In this document: piece after piece, positions 16,221-24,414 of the stretch
How positions within the stretch are numbered: position 1 is the stretch's first letter
Layout: each line of letters opens with the position of its first letter
Source: Balneolaceae bacterium
GTDB taxonomy: Bacteria > Bacteroidota > Rhodothermia > Balneolales > Balneolaceae
Length of the DNA: 41,601 nt
Direction: 5' to 3'
NCBI GenBank assembly: GCA_007693295.1
Contig: REDT01000201.1
Location: 1-41,601, forward strand
The notes under the pieces: model-generated
What the model was told of the DNA's origin: nothing
Seen by the model: the letters and a program-made list of their open reading frames with translations, nothing else
Database searches by the model: none
Program-made: the position numbers and the translations under genes

Positions 16221-17153
16221 TTAGAAAATGTCAATAATACTCATATGACGGAGATAACGTCCCGGATTTTCATTAATTCCCTTTACAAGATTTTTTATCT
16301 CAATGGCAAGCTCATCCAGATTATCATACATAGAGGGGTCATTCACCAGTTTACCCAACGTTCCGTCGCCGTTGTTAATTTTTTCAAGTATCACATTAAG
16401 ATTGGATGTAGCTGATTCCATTTCAAGACGAAGGCCTTCGAGTTCATTAATATTTTTTTCCAGCGATGTCATAATGCTGTCTACCCGTGCACGGTTATCG
16501 GTTGCAAGGGTATCGAGCTGGCTGAGCATACGGGTTCCTGAACTGATTGCACGGTCTATATCGTCCTGCTTGTCTTCGAGAATAGAGGCTATTTGTTGAG
16601 TTGCTTTCGACGCATTCATAAGAGTTTCATCGAGCGAGGTGCGTGCATCGTCGTCGAAGGTAGCGTTAAGCTGACGCAAAAAGATATTGAGCTCTGAGAG
16701 TGATTCCGACACATCGCCGGCAATCTCATCACCCCGGCTGCCAAGCACCTCCGTTATCGATTCAACGTATACGCCCTCGATCTCATCGCCAAACTCCACC
16801 ATCTCATCTGAATCGCCAAGCTGAATCACAACAGATTTCCCCTCTACGATACCAAGGGAGGTGAGCTGAGCTACGGAACCCTTTGGAATTTGAGTAGTGC
16901 CGTCGAGCCTCATGGTAACCCGTACGCGATTCTCCGGCGTTAATCGAACCGTCCGTACCGAACCTACCTTAACGCCCTTCACGTTCACGGTACTGCCCTG
17001 GCTGATACCGTCACCCCGGTCAAAGGTTGTGGAGATCTCAAGCGTTTGGCGAAAAATGGGCACATCTCTCATGAAACGAAAGCCCACTATCGCCACTAAA
17101 AATGCAAGCAGCACTGTAATTCCAACTTTAACTTCGTTACTCATTTTCAGCAT
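16221..17153 (-). CDS. MlaD/MCE-domain lipid-transport protein
   Basis: A 310-residue inner-membrane-anchored MCE protein. Its membrane span is about residues 11-28 (VGITVLLAFLVAIVGFRF), and a single MCE domain occupies about residues 38-115. The domain has typical GDGISQGSTVNVKGVKVGSVRTVRL and VAQLTSLGIVEGKSVVIQLG segments. The C-terminal half is a long coiled coil (SESLSELNIFLRQLN..., SIMTSLEKNINELEGLRLEMESATSNLNVILEKINNGDGTLGKLVNDPSMYDNL), the substrate-channelling needle or plug region of this family. MCE proteins form hexamers that carry phospholipids between inner and outer membranes. It lies nine bases after the ATPase gene, forming mlaE-mlaF-mlaD. The ATG at 17144 is an alternative start. 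Confidence 0.9.
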   Translation of the reverse strand: MLKMSNEVKVGITVLLAFLVAIVGFRFMRDVPIFRQTLEISTTFDRGDGISQGSTVNVKGVKVGSVRTVRLTPENRVRVTMRLDGTTQIPKGSVAQLTSLGIVEGKSVVIQLGDSDEMVEFGDEIEGVYVESITEVLGSRGDEIAGDVSESLSELNIFLRQLNATFDDDARTSLDETLMNASKATQQIASILEDKQDDIDRAISSGTRMLSQLDTLATDNRARVDSIMTSLEKNINELEGLRLEMESATSNLNVILEKINNGDGTLGKLVNDPSMYDNLDELAIEIKNLVKGINENPGRYLRHMSIIDIF

Positions 17154-17162
17154 CCGGTTTAC

Positions 17163-17903
17163 CTATCCTTTTATTTGATATTCGCTTGCTGTTACAAAAT
17201 CCAACAGCTCTTTATGATCTGAATGTTTCATATCGTCAACAGAACCAAACCAGCTCAACGTTTGCCTGTCAAGAAAAGCCACCTTGTCGGCAACCTTCAA
17301 AACGCTATGCATGTCGTGAGTTACAACGATCGAAGTTATATCGAGCGCATCCGCCATTTGATTGATCAATTCATTAATCTCTTCTGCCGTTTGAGGGTCA
17401 AGTCCTGAAGTGGGCTCATCGTACATAATATATTTTGGCTGCAACACGATTGCCCTTGCAAGCCCTACACGCTTTCTCATTCCTCCTGAGAGTTCAGAGG
17501 TCTGCTTGGAGGCAGACTCTTCCAGGTTAACGTACCTGAGTGATTGCATTACATTTTCACGAATCTCCTCTTCGCTCTGCTTTGTAAAGTACCGAAGCGG
17601 AAATGCTACGTTTTCAAACGTATTGATTGAGTCGAAAAGTGCAGAACCCTGGAACAAAACTCCAAAGAGCTGCCTCTTTTTACGTTGTTCTACGTAATCG
17701 AGCGCATGAATATCGCTTCCGTCAATTAAAACCTTACCTGAATCCGGGTAAAGAAGTGCATTGATATGTTTAATCAAAACCGATTTACCGCAGCCCGACT
17801 TTCCAATAATAGCAACTGTTTCGTTGTTTTCAATACGAAAGGACACATTCTCCCAAACCAGGAGGTCGCCAAAGCTTTTTGAAAGATTTTGAATTTCGAT
17901 CAT
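17163..17903 (-). CDS. MlaF-like ABC transporter ATPase
   Basis: The 246-residue ATP-hydrolysing subunit of an Mla-type phospholipid transporter. Walker A is GKSGCGKS, the Q-loop lies in LFQGSALFDSINTFENVAFPLRY, the ABC signature is ELSGGMRKRVGLARAIVLQPKYIMYDEPTSGLDP, and the switch histidine is in VVTHDM. The SGGMRKR signature and GSALFDSITVxENV-type segment are hallmarks of MlaF/Ttg2A rather than general importers. It overlaps the upstream permease gene by four bases (17900-17903, ATGA). Confidence 0.93.
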   Translation of the reverse strand: MIEIQNLSKSFGDLLVWENVSFRIENNETVAIIGKSGCGKSVLIKHINALLYPDSGKVLIDGSDIHALDYVEQRKKRQLFGVLFQGSALFDSINTFENVAFPLRYFTKQSEEEIRENVMQSLRYVNLEESASKQTSELSGGMRKRVGLARAIVLQPKYIMYDEPTSGLDPQTAEEINELINQMADALDITSIVVTHDMHSVLKVADKVAFLDRQTLSWFGSVDDMKHSDHKELLDFVTASEYQIKG

Positions 17904-18637
17904 AGTAAGAGTGCTGCTAAAATGAAGTCTGCAAGTAGTACAAAGATACAGCTTAATACCGTTGCATCGGTTGTGCTTTTCCCCACGCCTTCGGCGCCGC
18001 CCTTTGCATAATACCCTTTATAACAGGAGACGGACGTGATAATGAATCCAAAGACGAACATTTTCACGAAGCCGAAAACTACGTTCCAGGGATAAAAATA
18101 CATGCGTGCACCCTGCAGAAAATCGGCAGGTGGAACCGTACCTGAAAAGAATCCTGCAGCTATCCCGCCGCCTATACCAAAAATACTGGCCACAATATAT
18201 AAAACGGGGAACATGAGAATACCGGCCAATACCCTTGGAACAACCAGAAAAGAGACTGAATTGAATCCCATTGATTCCAGGGCATCTATCTGTTCACTTA
18301 CCCGCATTGTTCCAAGCTCAGTGGCTACCCTTGCCCCCACCTTGCCTGCCAGCACCAGGCTCGATATTACAGCGGCAAGCTCAATAAGGATCGATTCGGA
18401 TACAATAGCCCCGATAGTGGAAAGAGGAATAAACGCAGACTGGAGCTGGTATGCAGATTGCAGCGTCATTACAGAACCGGTAAACACCCCGGTTAATACA
18501 ATAATCGGCACCGAATCGTACCCTACCTTGACCAACTCCTGGAATAGATTTTTCCGGTAGGTGCTAAACTCCGTTGATGACCGCAGCGCCTGATAGAGTA
18601 ACGAACTGTATTTTCCTAATTCGTTGAGAGAGTGCAT
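17900..18637 (-). CDS. MlaE-like ABC transporter permease
   Basis: A 245-residue membrane protein with five to six spans. Conserved MlaE/YrbE segments are present: VPIIVLTGVFTGSVMTLQSAYQL, ELAAVISSLVLAGKVGARVATELGTMRVSEQIDALESMGFN, and VVPRVLAGILMFPVLYIVASIFGIGGG. It is the transmembrane subunit of the phospholipid transporter with the adjacent ATPase and MCE protein. No MlaB (STAS) or MlaC gene is next to it, which is common outside Proteobacteria. It heads the minus-strand unit and is divergent from aroC with a 237-bp intergenic region. Confidence 0.93.
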   Translation of the reverse strand: MHSLNELGKYSSLLYQALRSSTEFSTYRKNLFQELVKVGYDSVPIIVLTGVFTGSVMTLQSAYQLQSAFIPLSTIGAIVSESILIELAAVISSLVLAGKVGARVATELGTMRVSEQIDALESMGFNSVSFLVVPRVLAGILMFPVLYIVASIFGIGGGIAAGFFSGTVPPADFLQGARMYFYPWNVVFGFVKMFVFGFIITSVSCYKGYYAKGGAEGVGKSTTDATVLSCIFVLLADFILAALLL

Positions 18638-18758
18638 TTAATATATTGAAATCTTTATCTGCCAATTTTCTCTAAACGTGCAGACAATTTTGGCATAATG
18701 TTACGAAACTTTTGCCCAAAATGTGACCACCACAAGATAACATTTGTTTAGACAAGCG

Positions 18759-18787
18759 TTGTCAACAAAATTTTGTATCACTATAAT
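18759..18787 (+). promoter_or_regulatory. aroC promoter with overlapping inverted repeat
   Basis: TTGTCA (18759-18764) and TATAAT (18782-18787) are separated by 17 bases, a sigma-70-like arrangement 88 bases before the aroC ATG. The -35 region overlaps the dyad GACAA-GCG-TTGTC (18751-18763), which could be a binding site for a regulator. An overlapping TAATTCTG offers a weaker Bacteroidota-type -7 reading. Confidence 0.5.
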
Positions 18788-18874
18788 TCTGTATCGGTTA
18801 ACAAAAAAAGCAGATCGTTATTATATCTCTTATCTTAATGCTTTATTAATCACAGTTACGCATAATCTCATTTC

Positions 18875-20050
18875 ATGTTTCGATATTTTACAGCTGGCGA
18901 ATCGCACGGGCCGGGTCTCACCGGAATTGTTGAAGGCACTCCTGCAGGACTTCATCTTACAGAACAGTTTATAGAAGAACACCTGGTTAGACGGCAGCAA
19001 GGCTATGGCCGTGGCGGAAGGATGGCATTTGAAAAAGACCACGCCACAATTGAGTCGGGCGTTCGTTTCAGCAAAACCACAGGAGCGCCAATTACGCTCA
19101 GCATGGTGAACCGTGCATTTGAGAAAGACAAGAGCAACTGGCCAAAGGTCATGGCCAAAGACGGAGATCGCGGCGATGTAGAGCGAATTACGCTTCCAAG
19201 GCCCGGCCATGCCGACCTTGTTGGACAGCAAAAATACAAGTTTGACGATATCCGGCCCGTAATTGAGCGCTCAAGCGCACGGGAAACAGCCATGAGAGTA
19301 GCCTGCTGCTCCATTGCCCGACGTTTTTTACAGGAGCTTGGCATTCAGATTGGCGGCCATGTGGTGCAGCTCGGATCTGTCGGGTACTCTTCCTGGGATG
19401 AGGTGAGAACGATTACAGCCCCCCTTCTTGAAGAGGGGGCAGAGTCGATATTTAAAAATTCCGACCAATCGGATGTTCGCTGCCTTAATAGTACATTAAG
19501 TGACAAGATGCGCGAACTGATTAAAATTCGCAGAAAGGAGGGTACCTCACTTGGCGGTATTTATGAAATTATTGTGACAGGGCTTCCGCCCGGACTCGGT
19601 AGTTATGTTCATTGGGATAGAAAAATAGACGGGCTTTTGGCTCAGGCAATTTTAAGCACGCAGGCCATGAAGGGAGTTGAAATCGGGCTGGGTTTTGAAG
19701 CCGGAAAAAATATTGGCCATAATGTACATGATGAGATCTACCACAATGGCGAATTTAAAAGAAGAACCAACCGGGCAGGCGGGATTGAGGGTGGCATGAC
19801 AACAGGAATGCCCGTTATCTTGCGAGGAGTGATGAAACCGATACCTACCATGCTTAAACCCTTGAAAACAGCCGATATTGAAAGTAAAGAAGAGCAGGAC
19901 ACCCGCTATGAACGATCCGATGTTTGCGCCTTGCCTCGCGCTGTTGTGGTTGCAGAGAGCGTAATTGCCCCGGTTCTTGCCAACTGCCTGCTCGAAAAGT
20001 TTGGCGGAGATTCAATGGATGAGATCCGGGAAAGATTTAAGGTTCAATAG
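18875..20050 (+). CDS. aroC: chorismate synthase
   Basis: Converts EPSP to chorismate, the last shikimate-pathway step, using reduced FMN. The 391-residue protein opens with FRYFTAGESHGPGLTGIVEGTPAG, including catalytic His11. The second conserved histidine lies in LPRPGHADLVG. Other conserved segments are RSSARETAMRVA, the FMN-binding EIGLGFEAG, and NRAGGIEGGMTTGMPVILRGVMKPIPTML. It starts a compact plus-strand operon: the TPR gene follows after four bases, then the LysM and CPBP genes. AroQ, two steps earlier in the route to shikimate, is encoded separately at 6274. Confidence 0.96.
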   Translation: MFRYFTAGESHGPGLTGIVEGTPAGLHLTEQFIEEHLVRRQQGYGRGGRMAFEKDHATIESGVRFSKTTGAPITLSMVNRAFEKDKSNWPKVMAKDGDRGDVERITLPRPGHADLVGQQKYKFDDIRPVIERSSARETAMRVACCSIARRFLQELGIQIGGHVVQLGSVGYSSWDEVRTITAPLLEEGAESIFKNSDQSDVRCLNSTLSDKMRELIKIRRKEGTSLGGIYEIIVTGLPPGLGSYVHWDRKIDGLLAQAILSTQAMKGVEIGLGFEAGKNIGHNVHDEIYHNGEFKRRTNRAGGIEGGMTTGMPVILRGVMKPIPTMLKPLKTADIESKEEQDTRYERSDVCALPRAVVVAESVIAPVLANCLLEKFGGDSMDEIRERFKVQ

Positions 20051-20054
20051 CCAT

Positions 20055-20396
20055 ATGACAGACAAAATCTCAAATATTAAGCGCCTGGCCCTCTTTCTTA
20101 AGAAGAATCCCAACGATTCTTTTTCCAAATTTGCCCTGGCATTGGAACTACTTAAACAAAATGAGGTATCCAAATCACGGATTTTATTTGAATCAGTTTT
20201 AGAACAAGATCCTGAATACCTGGGCGTTTACTACCATCTGGGTAAGCTCTATGAGCAGATTGGACTTCCTGAAAAAGCAAAATATCTCTATGAAAAAGGT
20301 ATTGAGCTCTCAATCGCCCAAAAGAACACGCGAACCGAGACTGAATTAAAAGATGCCCTCGAATTGTTAACCATCGACCCCAATCATGAAGAGTAA
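20055..20396 (+). CDS. small tetratricopeptide-repeat protein
   Basis: A 113-residue protein starting MTDKISNIKRL at the ATG at 20055. A longer in-frame extension would begin inside aroC and is unlikely. Two or three TPR-like helical pairs are visible: NDSFSKFALALELLKQNEVSKSRILFESVLEQDPEY, LGVYYHLGKLYEQIGLPEKAKYLYEKGIELS, then a partial helix. There is no signal peptide, so it is probably a cytoplasmic scaffold. Its function is unknown. It overlaps the start of the LysM gene by 11 bases, which implies translational coupling. Confidence 0.82.
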   Translation: MTDKISNIKRLALFLKKNPNDSFSKFALALELLKQNEVSKSRILFESVLEQDPEYLGVYYHLGKLYEQIGLPEKAKYLYEKGIELSIAQKNTRTETELKDALELLTIDPNHEE

Positions 20397-21546
20397 ATTA
20401 TCCTGGTTTTTTGGCGCTATAATATCCATCGGATTTCTTTCGCTATTGCCCGCAGAAATTCTTACTGCTCAGCAAACTTCAGAATATCACACCGTTCAAT
20501 CCGGCGAAACGCTGTTCAGCATTTCCAGAGAATATAATATCACCGTTGGTGATCTTCGCCGCTGGAACGATCTTGATACGGATAATCTCTCAACCGGTCA
20601 AAGACTGCGTATTGCCCCACCCCGAGCACAAAATCAAATTTCACACAAAGTAGAACCGGGGGAAACACTCTTTGCGATTTCGAGAAAATATCAGGTAACA
20701 ATCGCAGAGATTCAGCAGTGGAACAACCTTCGGGATAACACGCTGGAAACAGGCAGAGAGCTTACCATTTTTATACCTGAAGAAGGTGAACAGGCCGAAA
20801 CTCTTCCACCGGCCGAGCCGGAGGAAGAGAGGGTTTCCATCGTCAGGGTTTCCGAAGCGCCAACAGGCAGTACTTACTACACCGTGCGAAGCGGAGACAC
20901 CCTGTCCAGGATTGCAAGGGAGCACGGAATGACCGTGGGTGAGTTGATGGAACTGAACGGTTTAGACAGCGACATGCTGAGGGTTGGTCAACAGCTTACT
21001 GTTCACGAAACAAGATCATCTGCACCATCCATTGCAGAAGATGCTGAGGGTTCGACCCCCCAGGGTAAATTTGTACAATACCGGGTGCAGTCCGGCGAAA
21101 ACAGCAGGAGCCTGCTGAATAAATTTCAAATGAGTGAAAGAGAGCTCATCAGCCTCAATCCCGGGATTAATCTTGATAATGTATCGGCCGGCCAACGCAT
21201 CACAGTGCTGCTGCCGCCCGACCGGTCTTTCGAGAACCCCTATCGTAAAGGCGCAGGGCTTGAAGATCTTGGCAATGTACCCGTTTTTCGATACAGTGAG
21301 AGCGATATCGCTTCTTCAACAACAAGCGGTGAGCTTTACAACCCAAATGAACTTACAGCGGCACATTCAAATATGGCCCTGGGTAACGTTATCTTTATTG
21401 AGAATCCGAAAAATGGCAAGGCCGTTTTCGTAAGAATTAATGATCGACATTCCGGCGACGGTTTAAAATTATCTCAAAAAGCTTACGAAATGCTCGGCTT
21501 CAGCTCCATAGATCAAGCTACAGTGTCTATCTATCTCGATAATTAG
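20386..21546 (+). CDS. LysM-repeat cell-wall protein with RlpA-like double-psi barrel
   Basis: A 386-residue exported protein with an N-terminal signal peptide (SWFFGAIISIGFLSLLPAEILTAQ). Four peptidoglycan-binding LysM domains follow. The first three are close to consensus: YHTVQSGETLFSISREYNITVGDLRRWN, SHKVEPGETLFAISRKYQVTIAEIQQWN and YYTVRSGDTLSRIAREHGMTVGELMELN. The fourth, YRVQSGENSRSLLNKF, is more diverged. The C-terminal 90 residues (SGELYNPNELTAAHSNMALGNVIFIENPKNGKAVFVRINDR) fit an RlpA-type double-psi beta barrel, which in some homologues is a lytic transglycosylase. It probably acts on or binds the murein sacculus in the periplasm. Catalytic competence is uncertain. Confidence 0.88.
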   Translation: MKSKLSWFFGAIISIGFLSLLPAEILTAQQTSEYHTVQSGETLFSISREYNITVGDLRRWNDLDTDNLSTGQRLRIAPPRAQNQISHKVEPGETLFAISRKYQVTIAEIQQWNNLRDNTLETGRELTIFIPEEGEQAETLPPAEPEEERVSIVRVSEAPTGSTYYTVRSGDTLSRIAREHGMTVGELMELNGLDSDMLRVGQQLTVHETRSSAPSIAEDAEGSTPQGKFVQYRVQSGENSRSLLNKFQMSERELISLNPGINLDNVSAGQRITVLLPPDRSFENPYRKGAGLEDLGNVPVFRYSESDIASSTTSGELYNPNELTAAHSNMALGNVIFIENPKNGKAVFVRINDRHSGDGLKLSQKAYEMLGFSSIDQATVSIYLDN

Positions 21547-21548
21547 TT

Positions 21549-22271
21549 GTGGCAACATCGGTACGCTCTTACGCAAACGAGACGGGTGGAATACTCTACA
21601 GCTATCTCATTTGTGTTCCCCTGCTGCTGCTCTACGAGCTGCTTATCATCATCTCTCAACCGGACACCAACTACCTTGTTCGCATTTCCGTTGATGTCTG
21701 GTTTAAAAACATCTTTACCCTGCTTGGGCTCAACACCATATCGGCCACTCTCTTTATTGCAGCCTTGATAGGAGCTTACATCGTTTATAAAAAACGATCC
21801 AGCCTCAAATCGATTAAAAAACGTTATTTCGGCTACATGCTCCTGGAATGTTTTTTCTACGCAATTGTAATCAGCCTGGCCATCGGAAATTTTTTAAGTC
21901 CCATACTTAATTTCTTTACAGGCGGGGGATTGGAAGGGTTAACTAAATTGCAGCTTATTGCCCTTTCGCTTGGCGCCGGGCTCTATGAAGAGCTCTTTTT
22001 CAGGGTCATTCTTGTAGGCCTTCTGGTACTGCTATTTAAAAAATTATTTCATAAAAATTATTATGCCTACGGCGTATCTGTAATCATTGCGGCCCTGCTC
22101 TTCAGCGGTGTGCACTACATTGGAGAATTCGGTGATAGCTGGGCATTAGGATCATTCTTATTCAGGTTTTTGTTTGGCTTAGCGTTAAATCTTATTTATG
22201 TTATAAGGGGGTTTGGTATGGCAGCCTGGACTCACGCTATCTATGATTTGATCGTAGTTCTCAGGATTTAA
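21549..22271 (+). CDS. CPBP-family intramembrane glutamic protease
   Basis: A 240-residue polytopic membrane protein of the CAAX-protease/bacteriocin-processing (Rce1-like) family. Motif 1 is EELFFR (Glu147, Glu148, Arg152). Motif 2 includes His189 in LFSGVHYIG, and the terminal HAIYDL (His229) supplies the last conserved site. The start is a GTG two bases after the LysM stop; no upstream ATG exists, and the first membrane span begins near residue 16, so the start is reasonable. It is the last gene of the aroC operon. The substrate is unknown. Confidence 0.87.
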   Translation: MATSVRSYANETGGILYSYLICVPLLLLYELLIIISQPDTNYLVRISVDVWFKNIFTLLGLNTISATLFIAALIGAYIVYKKRSSLKSIKKRYFGYMLLECFFYAIVISLAIGNFLSPILNFFTGGGLEGLTKLQLIALSLGAGLYEELFFRVILVGLLVLLFKKLFHKNYYAYGVSVIIAALLFSGVHYIGEFGDSWALGSFLFRFLFGLALNLIYVIRGFGMAAWTHAIYDLIVVLRI

Positions 22272-22463
22272 ACAATGCGTTCATCTATTAAGTTAAGTTT
22301 AATTTACAAGAGCGATCAATTCTTTCAATTGGACTGTAATGTTAAATGATATTAGATTAAATCCATTTGAACGTTACCAGCGAAATTTAGATTACATTAA
22401 GTAATTGGGATATCGACTATAACTAATAATTAAAAAGTACCAAGATCGTTCTGAGATAAAGGG

Positions 22464-23039
22464 ATGGCAGAACTAACCAGACAGGAAATTCGGAAACAGC
22501 AAGACTTCAATGAGGAGATTATTCCTCACCTGGATGCGCTATATAATTTTGGCTTGCGGCTTACTTCAGATCCCAATGACGCGGAAGATCTGGTGCAGGA
22601 TACAATTGTTAAAGCCTACCGGTTTTTCAGCAGTTACGAGAAGGGCACCAATGCCAAAGCGTGGTTATTTCGCATCCTGAAAAACTCTTATATAAACAAC
22701 TATCGAAAAAAGTCGAAGAAACCACACGAAGTTGATTATGATGAGGTAGCCTCATTCTACGAAACTATTCGCGCAGACCGAACAGAAACTTCCGACCTGG
22801 AAGACAAAATGTTTCGCGAACTGATTGATGATGATCTCTCCAGAGCCCTTGAAAAAATTCCTGAAGATTTCAGAACCGTTGTATTGCTTTGCGACGTGGA
22901 AGATTTTACATACGAAGAGATTGCCAACATGCTCGACGTGCCAATAGGAACTATCCGGTCCCGATTACACAGGGGCAGAAACCTGCTTAAGGCCCAGCTC
23001 ATGGAGTATGCTTCCAACAGGGGCTATACACACGATTAA
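22464..23039 (+). CDS. ECF-type RNA polymerase sigma factor
   Basis: A 191-residue sigma-70 family protein of extracytoplasmic-function type. Region 2 is PHLDALYNFGLRLTSDPNDAEDLVQDTIVKAYRFFSSYEKGTNAKAWLFRILKNSYINNYRKK. Region 4 is IPEDFRTVVLLCDVEDFTYEEIANMLDVPIGTIRSRLHRGRNLLK with its helix-turn-helix. No anti-sigma gene is next to it, so its control is not readable here; autoregulation is common in this group. Its stop overlaps the stop of the convergent histidine kinase in the tetranucleotide TTAA (23036-23039). The 190-bp upstream gap is AT-rich, and no convincing promoter could be assigned. Confidence 0.94.
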   Translation: MAELTRQEIRKQQDFNEEIIPHLDALYNFGLRLTSDPNDAEDLVQDTIVKAYRFFSSYEKGTNAKAWLFRILKNSYINNYRKKSKKPHEVDYDEVASFYETIRADRTETSDLEDKMFRELIDDDLSRALEKIPEDFRTVVLLCDVEDFTYEEIANMLDVPIGTIRSRLHRGRNLLKAQLMEYASNRGYTHD

Positions 23040-24325
23040 GCGGGCAAACACACTCTTATGGTCGTGCCTTTATTAAGCTCTGAACTCAGAACAAAAATCT
23101 TACCATTATGGTAATCCTCAATAATTCGTTTTGTCAGGCTTAAACCCAATCCCCACCCTCTCTTTTTGGTACTGAACCCGGGTTTAAAAATTTCATTCAA
23201 CGATTTTCGATCAATACCTGAACCGGAATCCTCCACATCTATCAACACCTGGTTGGTATCCTGAGATACAGATATAGAGACAAATGCGTTGCTCTTGGTA
23301 TCCCGCACAGCATCCATTGAATTTTTTATAAGATTCTCAATTGCCCACTGGAACAGCTCGGGATTCAATTCTATCTTGGCATTTGTTTTGATGGATTTAC
23401 GCACTTCAATATGCTTGCCAAATTGTGGCAGCCGTTTCTCCATATAAGCGATTACATCATCAATAATCGGCTCCAGGCTATGCTTTCGCAGCTCAGGCTT
23501 GGATCCAATTTTATTAAAACGTTCAGCAATACCCTTCAAGCGCGTTACGTCGTTTTCCACTTCATAAACGATAGAGAGGGCCTCTTCATCCTCCTCATTT
23601 TTATCTTTAAGAAGCTGCAGCCAGCCATACATACTCGATAGCGGCGTACCCAGCTGATGGGCCGCCTCCTTGGCCATACCCACCCATAAATTCGACTGTT
23701 CCGATCGGGTAATACTTCTGTATGTGGTATACCCTATAGCGAGAAGCAAACCGAGTATTCCAAACTGCACATATGGAAAATACCTCAGCAATTGCAGTGT
23801 GGGGCTTTCTCCGTAGTAGGCGTACTGCTGCCTTAGGTCCGGCCCCTCACCGAAATAGAGCGAAATCGGTTCATTATAGGCGTGATATTTGTCCACAAAT
23901 TCATCCCGGGTGAAATCAGATGCTAAATCATCCTCCTCCAGGTTACGTCCAATCACAACAAAACCGGATTCATCCACGAGAATTACCGGTATCTGGAACA
24001 GATCGGGCTGAATGATATTGCTAAACACAAAATCGACCTGTGATTCAGCAGCTTCTACCGTCAGGATTTTTCGGGAGAGGCTGTCGGGTATCTCCGGATA
24101 AGCCTGAAGTTCAGACGCAATCATAAAGAGATCCCTGCTCTTCTTTTCGTGAATAGGCAGGTTGTTGAACTCAAATGCTTTTGCCCATAGCTCAATACTT
24201 GCCCTCTCCTGCTCCATAATACGGTTCAGAAGAAACTGGTTGTAAACAAATGAAGCTCCGGCAAGCAGCACAAGAAGGGTTACCAGTATAATCTTGATCC
24301 GGTTGGAAGGAAGCAATCGTTGCAT
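23036..24325 (-). CDS. orphan membrane sensor histidine kinase
   Basis: A 429-residue sensor kinase with a membrane span at about residues 10-28. An extracytoplasmic domain of about 150 residues (VFSNIIQPDLFQIPVILVDESGFVVIGRN) follows, then a second span at about 185-203. The DHp domain carries the phospho-acceptor His223 in AKEAAHQLGTPLSSMYGWLQLL. The catalytic domain shows the N box ENLIKNSMDAV, G1 DVEDSGSGID and G2 GWGLGLSLTKRII. The HQLGTP variant of the usual HELRTP H-box is seen in several Bacteroidota kinases. No response regulator is adjacent. It converges with the ECF sigma gene, sharing a TTAA stop overlap. Confidence 0.92.
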   Translation of the reverse strand: MQRLLPSNRIKIILVTLLVLLAGASFVYNQFLLNRIMEQERASIELWAKAFEFNNLPIHEKKSRDLFMIASELQAYPEIPDSLSRKILTVEAAESQVDFVFSNIIQPDLFQIPVILVDESGFVVIGRNLEEDDLASDFTRDEFVDKYHAYNEPISLYFGEGPDLRQQYAYYGESPTLQLLRYFPYVQFGILGLLLAIGYTTYRSITRSEQSNLWVGMAKEAAHQLGTPLSSMYGWLQLLKDKNEEDEEALSIVYEVENDVTRLKGIAERFNKIGSKPELRKHSLEPIIDDVIAYMEKRLPQFGKHIEVRKSIKTNAKIELNPELFQWAIENLIKNSMDAVRDTKSNAFVSISVSQDTNQVLIDVEDSGSGIDRKSLNEIFKPGFSTKKRGWGLGLSLTKRIIEDYHNGKIFVLSSELNKGTTIRVCLPA

Positions 24326-24414
24326 AGGCTGATCGAAAACTCTTTTATTAAGGAATGCACCAATATGCTAAAAAGTATGCATGTTAAATAACAGAGCAAA
24401 ACCCTTCTATATTG

